A DNA stretch of 9,234 nucleotides, taken from contig CALVYX010000074.1 of the NCBI GenBank assembly GCA_944372315.1, positions 1 to 9,234 of the forward strand, read 5' to 3'. Positions within the stretch are counted from its first letter, which is position 1, and each line of letters opens with the position of its first letter. A model generated the notes under the pieces. That model searched no databases and was not told the DNA's origin. It worked only from the letters and a program-made list of their open reading frames with translations. The translations under genes and the position numbers were made by a program. The DNA is from an uncultured Bacilli bacterium. GTDB taxonomy: Bacteria > Bacillota_I > Bacilli_A > RF39 > UBA660. Of the stretch, positions 1-5,436 are shown piece after piece.

Positions 1-95
1 AAATGACAGAGAAAGAATTCAAAGAAGGAAAAATATTTCTTTGTAAAAAATGTAATATTAGAATGAATCCTGTTTCAGTAGAAGTTGATTACTAA
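1..95 (+). CDS. 3' end of an unidentified CxxC protein (partial at 5' end)
   Basis: This is an open frame entering from the left edge and ending at TAA 93-95. The last 30 residues from the ATG at 3-5 contain LCKKCNIRMNP, a single CxxC pair that could bind zinc or act in redox chemistry, followed by an acidic, hydrophobic tail. The ATG at position 3 may be internal, because no upstream sequence is visible to show a ribosome binding site. A hairpin with a T-tract follows 23 bases later, which fits the true end of a gene. I do not recognise the family. It converges on the minus-strand operon ending at 210. Confidence 0.5.
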   Translation, partial: MTEKEFKEGKIFLCKKCNIRMNPVSVEVDY

Positions 96-118
96 AATTT
101 AATAATAATTAGAAATAA

Positions 119-141
119 TCAGATATATTATCTGAATTTTT
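119..141 (+). terminator. Weak rho-independent terminator of the left-edge gene
   Basis: A perfect 7-bp stem, TCAGATA / TATCTGA (119-125 and 129-135), with a 3-base loop is followed by ATTTTT (136-141). The stem is AT-rich with only two G-C pairs, so termination may be inefficient. Its place just after the stop at 95 supports the call. Confidence 0.5.
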
Positions 142-202
142 GTGATGTGGTAATCATATTTTCACTTATTCAATTAAATGAAGCAAATTCCTAATATATA
201 AA

Positions 203-230
203 AAACAACTTATTTTTCATTAAGTTGCTT
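203..230 (-). terminator. Rho-independent terminator of the 3615-to-210 operon
   Basis: Read on the minus strand, the arms are AAGCAACTTA and TAAGTTGTTT, a 10-bp stem with one G-U pair and an 8-base loop, running into a T-tract. The TAA stop codon of the DUF1653 gene (210-212) lies inside the 3' arm. Stem, loop and T-tract together make this a convincing end of the operon. Confidence 0.78.
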
Positions 231-461
231 TGATTTTATATCTTGTAATTCAAATCGATATTCCTGTTCTACATTAGGATATTTGGTTTTATCGACTTTC
301 TCTAAAAACATTGAATAAGGTCTAGCATATAACTTATTATCGCCATATAATGCACGATAAATCACTAACTTTTCATCCGTTTCACTATGAGTAGCAACAT
401 CAAGAACTAGATAATAATCTCCTTTAAAGTGTCTATATACACCATTGATTTTTACTTCCAT
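210..461 (-). CDS. DUF1653 family protein
   Basis: An 83-residue protein matching the small DUF1653 family (Pfam PF07866). Family hallmarks run in order: VKINGVYRHFKGDYY near the N-terminus, then LDVATHSETDEKLVIYRALYG, then ARPYSMFLEKV, and a YRF motif near the end. The molecular function of the family is not known. The frame is also open from a GTG at 467, but an AGGAAG ribosome binding site (467-472) sits 5 bases before the ATG at 461 and overlaps that GTG, so ATG 461 is chosen. The amidotransferase stop lies 2 bases upstream, so translation is probably coupled. This is the last gene of the operon, and its stop is built into the terminator stem. Confidence 0.9.
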   Translation of the reverse strand: MEVKINGVYRHFKGDYYLVLDVATHSETDEKLVIYRALYGDNKLYARPYSMFLEKVDKTKYPNVEQEYRFELQDIKSKQLNEK

Positions 462-463
462 AT

Positions 464-1162
464 TCACTTCCTACATGCATCGATAAATGCTTGAAATAAT
501 TTTTGGCTAGGATTTGTATCCATCAAATTTTCAGGATGCCACTGTACTCCTATTGCAAATTTTTTATCTCTTATTTCAATAGCTTCTATGATACTATCAC
601 TAAATCCTACAGCAGTGAATAATCCCACATCAGTTATTTTATAACGATGACGACTATTTACATAAAATTCTTCTTCACCAATTATATTAAATAATTTAGA
701 ATTCTTGTCTAACTTAACAGTATGCACTTTATTATCTCCAGGCTTAGCATGACTAAAATTATTGTCAGTAAACTCTAAAGTATCATGATGAATAGAAGTT
801 GCTAATAATTGCATTCCTAAACATATTCCTAAAATAGGAATATCTTTCTCTAGACAATAATCAGTTATAAATTTATCATACTCATATCTTCTAGTACCAC
901 CTGGCATTAAGATACCATCACACATATTTATTTCGCTAATTAAGAGTTCTTTTTCTTCTTGGGTCATTTTATCTATTTCTTTTGGTAAGAAGTTTTCATA
1001 ATCAACAATTTGTGGAGGTAAAATGCCAATAGGTATTCCTCCACTTAAAATTACTGCTTTACGATAGTCTTCTGCTATACTTAAATGACATACCTTAACT
1101 TCATCATCTAATAAAGGCCTTGTAATTATCCCTATTACTGGCTTATTCACTTGTTTCTGCAT
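464..1162 (-). CDS. Class I glutamine amidotransferase, peptidase C26 / PuuD-like
   Basis: A 232-residue cytoplasmic hydrolase of the gamma-glutamyl-GABA hydrolase family (peptidase C26), which cleaves gamma-glutamyl amide bonds. Seen in the sequence: MCDGILMPGG (80-89), the nucleophile elbow GICLGMQ with Cys114, VNSRHRY (168-174) in the place of the family VNSxHxQ segment, and the GVQWHPE motif supplying His209 and Glu211. The Cys-His-Glu triad is complete and the length is normal. The substrate cannot be read from sequence; a GABA or polyamine role would need partner genes that are absent here. The ATG lies inside the upstream rhodanese gene (20-base overlap) and is preceded only by a weak GGA. 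A GTG 12 bases further on is an alternative. It stops at TGA 464-466. Confidence 0.9.
   Translation of the reverse strand: MQKQVNKPVIGIITRPLLDDEVKVCHLSIAEDYRKAVILSGGIPIGILPPQIVDYENFLPKEIDKMTQEEKELLISEINMCDGILMPGGTRRYEYDKFITDYCLEKDIPILGICLGMQLLATSIHHDTLEFTDNNFSHAKPGDNKVHTVKLDKNSKLFNIIGEEEFYVNSRHRYKITDVGLFTAVGFSDSIIEAIEIRDKKFAIGVQWHPENLMDTNPSQKLFQAFIDACRK
467..472 (-). promoter_or_regulatory. Ribosome binding site fixing the DUF1653 start
   Basis: AGGAAG on the minus strand lies 5 bases before ATG 461-459. It overlaps the alternative GTG at 467-465, leaving no spacing for that codon. It also forms the last two sense codons of the amidotransferase gene, so the two genes share sequence. Confidence 0.65.
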
Positions 1163-1538
1163 TATCCGTTTCCCAATTATCCATACTACCTAGATCATAA
1201 ACATTTGTATATCCAAGTTCAAGAATCTTAATTGCAGCTTCCTTACTTCTTTCTCCTGATTCACAGTAAACAATAATATTATCAAGTTGATCAATAGTTA
1301 CTGCTTTAATTGTTGCTTCACTTATAGTATCTAAAGGTACATTAATTGCTTCTTCTATATGACCTTTCTCATATTCTTCATAAGTACGAACATCAATTAA
1401 TAAAGCTTGAGAATTATCTACAAAATCTTTTGCTGTCTCATAATCAATTGTCTTATATAAAGCTTCTCCATCAATTTTTTCATTTCCACACCCCACTAAT
1501 AATAGTGCAGCTAGTACTACTAATAATATTTTTTTCAT
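1143..1538 (-). CDS. Rhodanese-domain lipoprotein
   Basis: A 131-residue protein with a lipoprotein signal peptide: MKK, a hydrophobic stretch, then lipobox LVGC with Cys17. It is probably anchored on the outer face of the membrane. A single rhodanese domain follows (about 29-126): LLIDVRTYEEYEKGHI (47-61), then the active-site loop CESGERS with catalytic Cys92, then GYTNVYDLGSMDNW. Rhodaneses move sulfane sulfur via a Cys persulfide. Outside the cell the substrate is unknown; redox or sulfide handling is an inference. AGGAGG lies 8 bases before the ATG and overlaps the stop codon of the dCMP deaminase gene. The 3' end overlaps the amidotransferase gene by 20 bases, so the genes are co-transcribed. 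Confidence 0.92.
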   Translation of the reverse strand: MKKILLVVLAALLLVGCGNEKIDGEALYKTIDYETAKDFVDNSQALLIDVRTYEEYEKGHIEEAINVPLDTISEATIKAVTIDQLDNIIVYCESGERSKEAAIKILELGYTNVYDLGSMDNWETDNAETSE

Positions 1539-1550
1539 TCTTTATTCCTC

Positions 1551-2057
1551 CTATTTAATTATTATTTCTTTATCTAATTTAACTTGTCGATATTTAACTC
1601 CACAAGTATCAAACATAATCTTAGAAGCAATAACACTATCTGTTTCACTATATTTATCATTTAAATATATTACTTCTTTTATTCCACATTGAATGATTGC
1701 TTTTGCACATTCATTACATGGAAATAGATCTACATATATTTTAGAATTTTCTAATTCCCTTCTTCCTCCTCTAAAATTTAATATGGCATTAAGTTCAGCA
1801 TGACATACATATAAATATTTAGTATCTAAAGGTTTCCCTTCTCGATCCCAAGGGAAAACAGAATCAGAATATCCATTCGGTGTCCCATTATAACCAATCG
1901 ATAAAATTCTATTATCACTCGATACTATACATGCTCCTACTTGAGTATTAGGATCTTTACTACGCATAGCAGTTAATTTAGCAATAAACATAAAGTATTC
2001 ATCCCAATTTAAATAACCTTTTCGGCTTTTATCTAATAAAGTTGATGCATTGCTCAT
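1551..2057 (-). CDS. comEB: dCMP deaminase (ComEB-type)
   Basis: A 168-residue zinc-dependent deaminase. It converts dCMP to dUMP, feeding thymidylate synthesis in the cytoplasm. The zinc motif is complete: CHAELNA gives His86 (zinc) and Glu88 (proton shuttle), and PCNECA gives Cys114 and Cys117. The NGTPNG loop (58-63) and the KDPNTQVGACIV segment (34-45) are typical of dCMP deaminases rather than tRNA adenosine deaminase. The length is close to the Bacillus ComEB orthologue; the com name is historical and does not show a role in DNA uptake. AAGGAGG lies 5 bases before the ATG. It sits 13 bases after the glycosyltransferase gene and 12 before the rhodanese gene, so it is mid-operon. The stop is TAG. 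Confidence 0.93.
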   Translation of the reverse strand: MSNASTLLDKSRKGYLNWDEYFMFIAKLTAMRSKDPNTQVGACIVSSDNRILSIGYNGTPNGYSDSVFPWDREGKPLDTKYLYVCHAELNAILNFRGGRRELENSKIYVDLFPCNECAKAIIQCGIKEVIYLNDKYSETDSVIASKIMFDTCGVKYRQVKLDKEIIIK

Positions 2058-2070
2058 AAAAACCTCCTTA

Positions 2071-3024
2071 TTATTTATTATTTTTAGCTAAATAGTATTT
2101 TAAAAAATCCTTTATAATTACTCGTCTTAACTTATCTTTAAAAGTTGAATTTGGAAAGTATTTATATATTTTTCTTTTCTTTAATTCTTTTATATAGTTT
2201 TTCACATCATTACCTTCTAATAATTTAGTTTTAGCTACAATATTAATTAATAAATGATTTAATAATAAATCTTTGTTTTCTTTGGAAATACTCGAATCTT
2301 TTTTTAGTATTTCTATATAGTTATCAAAATGAAATAAAGTATCATAAACTTTTCTTAAATTTTGTTTACGATTATAAGAGTTAATTATACTTCCATCACG
2401 CTGAACATAATTATAACCCACATAATCAATTGATGAAATGTTATTAGCTTTAACTAATATTAAGTGCGTCAAACCTAAATCTTCATGAATTCTTCCTTTA
2501 GCGTATTTAAATTTATTTCTTGTAAAAAATTCTTTTCGGTAAGCATACCCCCATGCTACATCAACATAAACATTTTTTAATAATAGTTTATAAGCTTCTG
2601 TTGAAGGTAAGTTAGAAAACACTAAATATCCAGGTTGTTCATAAACATTATAATTTTCATCAACCAATCTTAATTGGTATCTAACTACATCAATATCTCT
2701 ACTACATTCAAATTCTTCATTCACTTTTAACAATAAATCTGGATTAACATAATCATCTCCATCAATAAAAACAATTACATCCCCAGTTGCTTGTTCTACT
2801 CCATAATTTCTAGCATCACTAAGTCCACCATTTTCTTTAGTATATGCTTTAAAACGTTTATCTTTTTTAGTATATTTTTTAATAATATCCATACTATTAT
2901 CTGGACTTCCATCATTAACAATGATAACTTCATATTTTTCATAACTTTGCTCTAATATACTTTTTAAACAACGATCAATATATTTTTCAACGTTATATAC
3001 TGGAATAATAATACTATATTTCAT
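2071..3024 (-). CDS. Family 2 glycosyltransferase
   Basis: A 317-residue GT2 (GT-A fold) enzyme, probably cytoplasmic and membrane-associated, transferring a sugar from a nucleotide sugar to a cell-surface glycan or lipid acceptor. Seen: the N-terminal strand SIIIPVYNVEKYIDRCLKSI, VNDGSPDNS (36-44) for UDP binding, NGGLSDARNYG (65-75), the metal-binding DGDD (88-91) and a catalytic-type HED at 180-182. A YNYVQRDGSI segment (204-213) is typical of EpsH/CpsJ-type capsule and exopolysaccharide transferases. The C-terminal third is rich in Lys with amphipathic stretches and has no clear membrane span. Donor and acceptor cannot be told. AGAGGTGA lies 4 bases before the ATG. It has its own extended -10 promoter but could also be read from the gene upstream. 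No other glycan genes are nearby. Confidence 0.92.
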   Translation of the reverse strand: MKYSIIIPVYNVEKYIDRCLKSILEQSYEKYEVIIVNDGSPDNSMDIIKKYTKKDKRFKAYTKENGGLSDARNYGVEQATGDVIVFIDGDDYVNPDLLLKVNEEFECSRDIDVVRYQLRLVDENYNVYEQPGYLVFSNLPSTEAYKLLLKNVYVDVAWGYAYRKEFFTRNKFKYAKGRIHEDLGLTHLILVKANNISSIDYVGYNYVQRDGSIINSYNRKQNLRKVYDTLFHFDNYIEILKKDSSISKENKDLLLNHLLINIVAKTKLLEGNDVKNYIKELKKRKIYKYFPNSTFKDKLRRVIIKDFLKYYLAKNNK

Positions 3025-3041
3025 TTACTCACCTCTTAATC

Positions 3042-3050
3042 ATTATACCA
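3042..3050 (-). promoter_or_regulatory. Extended -10 promoter before the glycosyltransferase gene
   Basis: TGGTATAAT on the minus strand is a perfect extended -10 (TGnTATAAT). No good -35 is present, which extended -10 promoters tolerate. Predicted start is near 3035, at the edge of the ribosome binding site, so the leader would be very short. It lies just upstream of the stop codon of the gene before (3055-3057), making it an internal operon promoter. Confidence 0.55.
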
Positions 3051-3054
3051 TACT

Positions 3055-3615
3055 TTATTTGGATTTCTGTATATTTCGACGAGTATTAAACTTTTTATAT
3101 ATCAATTTGACATCTCCATAAGTAAATTCATCTAAACTTTCTATACTTAATGGTCTTTGATAAAAAGTATCAAACTCCACTGTTTTTAATAATTCCGTTT
3201 GATCTTTATCTTTTAAATCTCCCGCCATTTCTAAAAACATACGATATTTTCGCAATTCCTTTAATGTTTTACTTCTCTCCTTCCATAACGTTACCGTTGG
3301 CAATAACACTGCAGCCGAAAGAAGAGCTAAAATAGTTTTGGAATCGTTAACAAAATAAATAGTACCTATAGCTGAGACAATAGTAATAACCTTATTAATG
3401 TCCCTACTGTTTTCAAGGTAATTTTCTTTTATTTTTTTCTGCCTTTCCATAGCTTGTTTTAACATTAATTCTTTTATTTTTGTATCTTCTTCTTCATTAT
3501 AACATGTGTAATCACTAGTACTACCATCTAAATATTCAATATGATAAGAGTATCCATTTTTTTTATAACTTTTTATTGTTTTACTTAAATCAGCCCCATA
3601 ATATGTAAAATTCAT
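3055..3615 (-). CDS. Unknown protein with two predicted membrane segments
   Basis: A 186-residue protein I cannot assign to a family. It starts MNFTYYGADL, has a Tyr-rich region with a YLDGSTSDY turn, then a charged helix (about 41-68) likely to form a coiled coil. Two hydrophobic segments (about 75-89 and 93-110) are separated by a short NDSK turn, a hairpin-like membrane insertion. A charged, mostly helical C-terminal half follows, probably cytoplasmic. The frame is open to an ATG at 3675, but that ATG has no ribosome binding site and the promoter lies inside that stretch. AAAGGGGGA sits 7 bases before ATG 3615, so 3615 is chosen. It is divergent from the ferritin-like gene and first in the run to 210. 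Confidence 0.75.
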   Translation of the reverse strand: MNFTYYGADLSKTIKSYKKNGYSYHIEYLDGSTSDYTCYNEEEDTKIKELMLKQAMERQKKIKENYLENSRDINKVITIVSAIGTIYFVNDSKTILALLSAAVLLPTVTLWKERSKTLKELRKYRMFLEMAGDLKDKDQTELLKTVEFDTFYQRPLSIESLDEFTYGDVKLIYKKFNTRRNIQKSK

Positions 3616-3622
3616 ATATAAA

Positions 3623-3630
3623 TCCCCCTT
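3623..3630 (-). promoter_or_regulatory. Ribosome binding site fixing the start at 3615
   Basis: AAGGGGGA on the minus strand lies 7 bases before ATG 3615-3613. No comparable site precedes the in-frame ATG at 3675. This supports the shorter protein. Confidence 0.7.
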
Positions 3631-3643
3631 TACTAATGGTGTT

Positions 3644-3672
3644 ATTATAACGCAAATTATTATTATTGTCGA
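3644..3672 (-). promoter_or_regulatory. Promoter of the minus-strand run from 3615
   Basis: On the minus strand TCGACA (3667-3672, five of six matches to TTGACA) and TATAAT (3644-3649) are separated by exactly 17 bases. Predicted start is near 3637, leaving a leader of about 20 bases with the ribosome binding site. The -35 forms part of the palindrome TGTCGACA (3667-3674), which the opposite promoter may also use. Confidence 0.75.
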
Positions 3673-3698
3673 CATAAACTAATAAATAAATTCATATT
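3669..3698 (+). promoter_or_regulatory. Possible divergent promoter of the ferritin-like gene
   Basis: On the + strand TCGACA (3669-3674) is followed after 18 bases by CATATT (3693-3698), four of six matches to TATAAT. The -35 is the other half of the TGTCGACA palindrome used by the minus-strand promoter, so two polymerases could not bind both at once. The -10 is weak, so this assignment is tentative. Confidence 0.4.
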
Positions 3699-3716
3699 CT
3701 CTACTAGGAGGTACTT

Positions 3717-4226
3717 ATGATTTATCAAAGTAATAATAAATATCCTATTCCTAAAGTAGAACGTCCTAATTTACAATATGCAAAAATACTACTAGACGAT
3801 TTTGCTGGAGTAGTAAGTGAAGATACAGCTATTAATTTGTATCTATATCAAACTTTATCTACTAATAATACTAATCCTTCTTTTGCAGAAATCATGAAGA
3901 AAATATCAGAAGTAGAAATGCATCATTTATATTTATTAGGAGAGACCATTGTTCTATTAGGAGGTAATCCTATTTATGGTAGTTTTGGGAATGACAATGT
4001 ATTAAGATTATGGAATAGTGCTAATGTTAATTACACTACTAATTTTAAAGAAATGTTAGAAACTAATATTATAACTGAACAAACGGCTATTAATCATTAT
4101 CGCGAACAATTAAAAATAATTAAAGATCGTTATATTCAAACACTAATTAAAAGAATTATTGAAGATGAATTAATTCATTTAAGTATTTTTAAAGAACTAT
4201 ATAAAAAGAACTTCATATTAAGATAA
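3717..4226 (+). CDS. Ferritin-like di-metal protein
   Basis: A 169-residue, mostly helical protein with the metal pattern of a ferritin-like four-helix bundle. Candidate ligands are Glu35 in SEDTAIN, Glu67 and His70 in EMHH, Glu121 in TEQTAIN, and Glu151 and His154 in ELIH: two half-sites each with Glu plus ExxH, as in rubrerythrins, bacterioferritins and manganese catalases. It lacks the rubredoxin domain of a rubrerythrin. The N-terminus (YPIPKVERPNLQYAKILLDD) resembles small clostridial and bacillar ferritin-like proteins. Likely roles are oxidative stress or metal handling in the cytoplasm; which one is open. AGGAGG lies 5 bases before the ATG. Its stop codon is in the loop of the following terminator. 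Confidence 0.82.
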   Translation: MIYQSNNKYPIPKVERPNLQYAKILLDDFAGVVSEDTAINLYLYQTLSTNNTNPSFAEIMKKISEVEMHHLYLLGETIVLLGGNPIYGSFGNDNVLRLWNSANVNYTTNFKEMLETNIITEQTAINHYREQLKIIKDRYIQTLIKRIIEDELIHLSIFKELYKKNFILR

Positions 4227-4238
4227 GAAGCTCTTTTT
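4203..4238. terminator. Bidirectional terminator between convergent genes
   Basis: Arms AAAAAGAACTTC (4203-4214) and GAAGCTCTTTTT (4227-4238) pair over 12 positions with one A-C mismatch in the + strand RNA, which becomes a G-U pair in the minus-strand RNA. T-tracts are built in on both sides. It serves the ferritin-like gene (stop 4224-4226, in the loop) and the minus gene ending at 4240. Confidence 0.8.
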
Positions 4239-4239
4239 A

Positions 4240-4950
4240 TTAAAGACTAGATGGACTATCAGTATCTTCACTAGTATCACAATCTAAACATATTTTACTA
4301 ATCAACCAATTATACTTATCAAGAAGGCTTTGATCATCAAAAAGAATATTTTCTCCTTCCACTTGCCAATGATCTTTCTCTTGTTGTAAAAAATCTAAAA
4401 TTTCTATTACAACATCGATCGACTCATTAAATGATTTATCTTCTTCTACTACGTCTTCAATTATTAATTTTAATGAATGTGCGTATTCTTCATAAATTTC
4501 GCTATAATAATCGTCTAATTTATAACGTTTGATATTATTATCTATTGCTTCTTGTGATACAATTTGCAACATTTGTTCATTCAACTCTTGACGTTTTATT
4601 TTCAGCTCATTTAACTCTTTTCTAGTATTCACAAATTCTGGTCCATCTTTTGCATAATTATTAGCACTTAAACTATTAGTAACTACAGGGTTACCATATT
4701 CATTAATAATTTTATCTACTAGTTTATAAAAATCACGATAACTAGTTTTCATTATCTTTTCTATTTTGGCACAATCACCTGTAGTTTCAAGTGTCATGTC
4801 AATTGTCTCTTCATTGGCAAGATTAGTTATTATAGCATCTAATTTACTTTCCATTTTTAATTGATCATATACAAAATACGAAACTAGTCCAATAAATAAT
4901 GCTACTATAACCGCAATAACTATTAAAGTTACTTTTAAAGCTTTTTTCAT
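4240..4950 (-). CDS. Membrane-anchored protein of unknown function
   Basis: A 236-residue protein with an N-terminal MKK and hydrophobic segment (about 6-28), not followed by a lipobox, so probably a signal anchor with the rest outside the cell. The outer part is predicted helical and charged: a Glu/Lys/Gln-rich stretch (about 108-130, NTRKELNELKIKRQELNEQM) looks like a coiled coil, and two acidic helices follow. Cys60 and a CLDC pair (221-224) near the C-terminus could form disulfides or bind metal; three Cys outside a Gram-positive cell is uncommon. The tail is Ser/Asp-rich. I do not recognise the family. GGCGGTG lies 4 bases before the ATG. It appears to be monocistronic. Confidence 0.72.
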   Translation of the reverse strand: MKKALKVTLIVIAVIVALFIGLVSYFVYDQLKMESKLDAIITNLANEETIDMTLETTGDCAKIEKIMKTSYRDFYKLVDKIINEYGNPVVTNSLSANNYAKDGPEFVNTRKELNELKIKRQELNEQMLQIVSQEAIDNNIKRYKLDDYYSEIYEEYAHSLKLIIEDVVEEDKSFNESIDVVIEILDFLQQEKDHWQVEGENILFDDQSLLDKYNWLISKICLDCDTSEDTDSPSSL

Positions 4951-4980
4951 AATACACCGCCTTATTATACTTACATTAAT

Positions 4981-5009
4981 ATTATACCGAAAAAGATAAA
5001 AATATACAA
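4981..5009 (-). promoter_or_regulatory. Probable promoter of the membrane-anchored protein gene
   Basis: On the minus strand TATAAT (4981-4986) lies 17 bases after TTGTAT (5004-5009). The -10 is perfect and the -35 keeps only TTG. A second TATAAT at about 4963-4968 would start transcription inside the ribosome binding site, so it is less likely. Confidence 0.5.
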
Positions 5010-5053
5010 TAAAGCATAATATATAAATTTATATTTAATAATAAAAATTTATA

Positions 5054-5062
5054 TGTTATAAT
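5054..5062 (+). promoter_or_regulatory. Extended -10 promoter of the tRNA-Arg gene
   Basis: TGTTATAAT matches the extended -10 consensus exactly. The mature tRNA begins at 5071, so transcription would start only one or two bases before it. No clear -35 is seen (TTTAAT at 5034-5039 is the best-placed hexamer). Confidence 0.65.
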
Positions 5063-5070
5063 TTATATAT

Positions 5071-5146
5071 GTCCTCATAGCTCAGCAGGATAGAGCAATC
5101 CCCTCCTAAGGGATAGATATGGGTTCGAGTCCTATTGGGGACACCA
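5071..5146 (+). tRNA. tRNA-Arg(CCU)
   Basis: A complete 76-base cloverleaf. The acceptor arms GTCCTCA (5071-5077) and TGGGGAC (5136-5142) pair with one G-U. The D stem is GCTC/GAGC. The anticodon stem ATCCC/GGGAT (5098-5102, 5110-5114) carries the loop CTCCTAA with anticodon CCT at 5105-5107, reading AGG (Arg). The variable loop is 4 bases, and the T arm ATGGG-TTCGAGT-CCTAT has one G-U pair. CCA is encoded (5144-5146). It stands alone, with its own promoter and terminator, between two minus-strand genes. Confidence 0.96.
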
Positions 5147-5155
5147 TGTTAGTAT

Positions 5156-5169
5156 ATAACTCGAGTTAT
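5156..5169. repeat. 14-bp perfect palindrome after the tRNA
   Basis: ATAACTCGAGTTAT reads the same on both strands. It starts 10 bases after the encoded CCA and ends 13 before the terminator stem. It could be a processing structure in the tRNA precursor, a protein-binding site, or chance in AT-rich DNA. No repeat of it is seen elsewhere in the window. Confidence 0.6.
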
Positions 5170-5182
5170 TGAGAAATAAATA

Positions 5183-5216
5183 AAAACTACTTTCAAATAA
5201 AATTGAAAGTAGTTTT
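5183..5216. terminator. Strong bidirectional terminator (tRNA-Arg and minus operon)
   Basis: A perfect 14-bp stem, AAAACTACTTTCAA / TTGAAAGTAGTTTT (5183-5196 and 5203-5216), has a 6-base loop. T-rich tracts follow on both strands: TTTTATTTTAT on the + strand and TTTTTATTTATTT on the minus strand. On the + side it ends the tRNA transcript. On the minus side it overlaps the TAA at 5215-5217 that ends the interrupted membrane protein gene. Confidence 0.88.
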
Positions 5217-5436
5217 ATTTTATGGTAATGCCTAATAAATTCATTATTATAGCTGTTATTACAAACGGAATTATATAAATTAAAATAAATAATGGTGATG
5301 TCTTATCCTCATAATGAAATATTTTTTTAGGATTATTAGTATAATACCACGTTATTTCCAAAGGAGGATGTTTTTTGCTTAAATATTTATATATTTTGTT
5401 CTTTCCGTTTAATATATACTCATATTTAGCGTGATA
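5215..5436 (-). pseudogene. C-terminal part of the small membrane protein, cut off by an in-frame TGA
   Basis: Directly after the TGA at 5437-5439 the same frame stays open for 73 codons to TAA 5215-5217. It encodes protein-like sequence: YHAKYEYILNGKNKIYKYL, then PPLEITWYYTNNPKKIF, then a hydrophobic segment of about 20 residues (SPLFILIYIIPFVITAIIMN) near the end. A YxY-NGK strand, a YYTNNPKK strand and a closing membrane span resemble DUF3592-like membrane proteins in layout; that link is an inference. There is no start codon with a ribosome binding site here, so it is unlikely to be made alone. The terminator hugging its TAA argues that the intact gene ended here. It is either a nonsense mutation, a read error, or readthrough. 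Confidence 0.72.

Noticed and set aside
1346..1558. + strand open frame of 70 codons
   Set aside because: It is opposite the rhodanese gene and lacks a ribosome binding site; the rhodanese motifs on the other strand are decisive.
3150..3335. + strand open frame of 61 codons
   Set aside because: It is antisense to the two-span membrane protein, with no ribosome binding site or recognisable motif.
3616..3675. 20-residue N-terminal extension of the two-span protein from ATG 3675
   Set aside because: The extension has no ribosome binding site, and a TCGACA-17-TATAAT promoter lies within it, so the message would start after that ATG.
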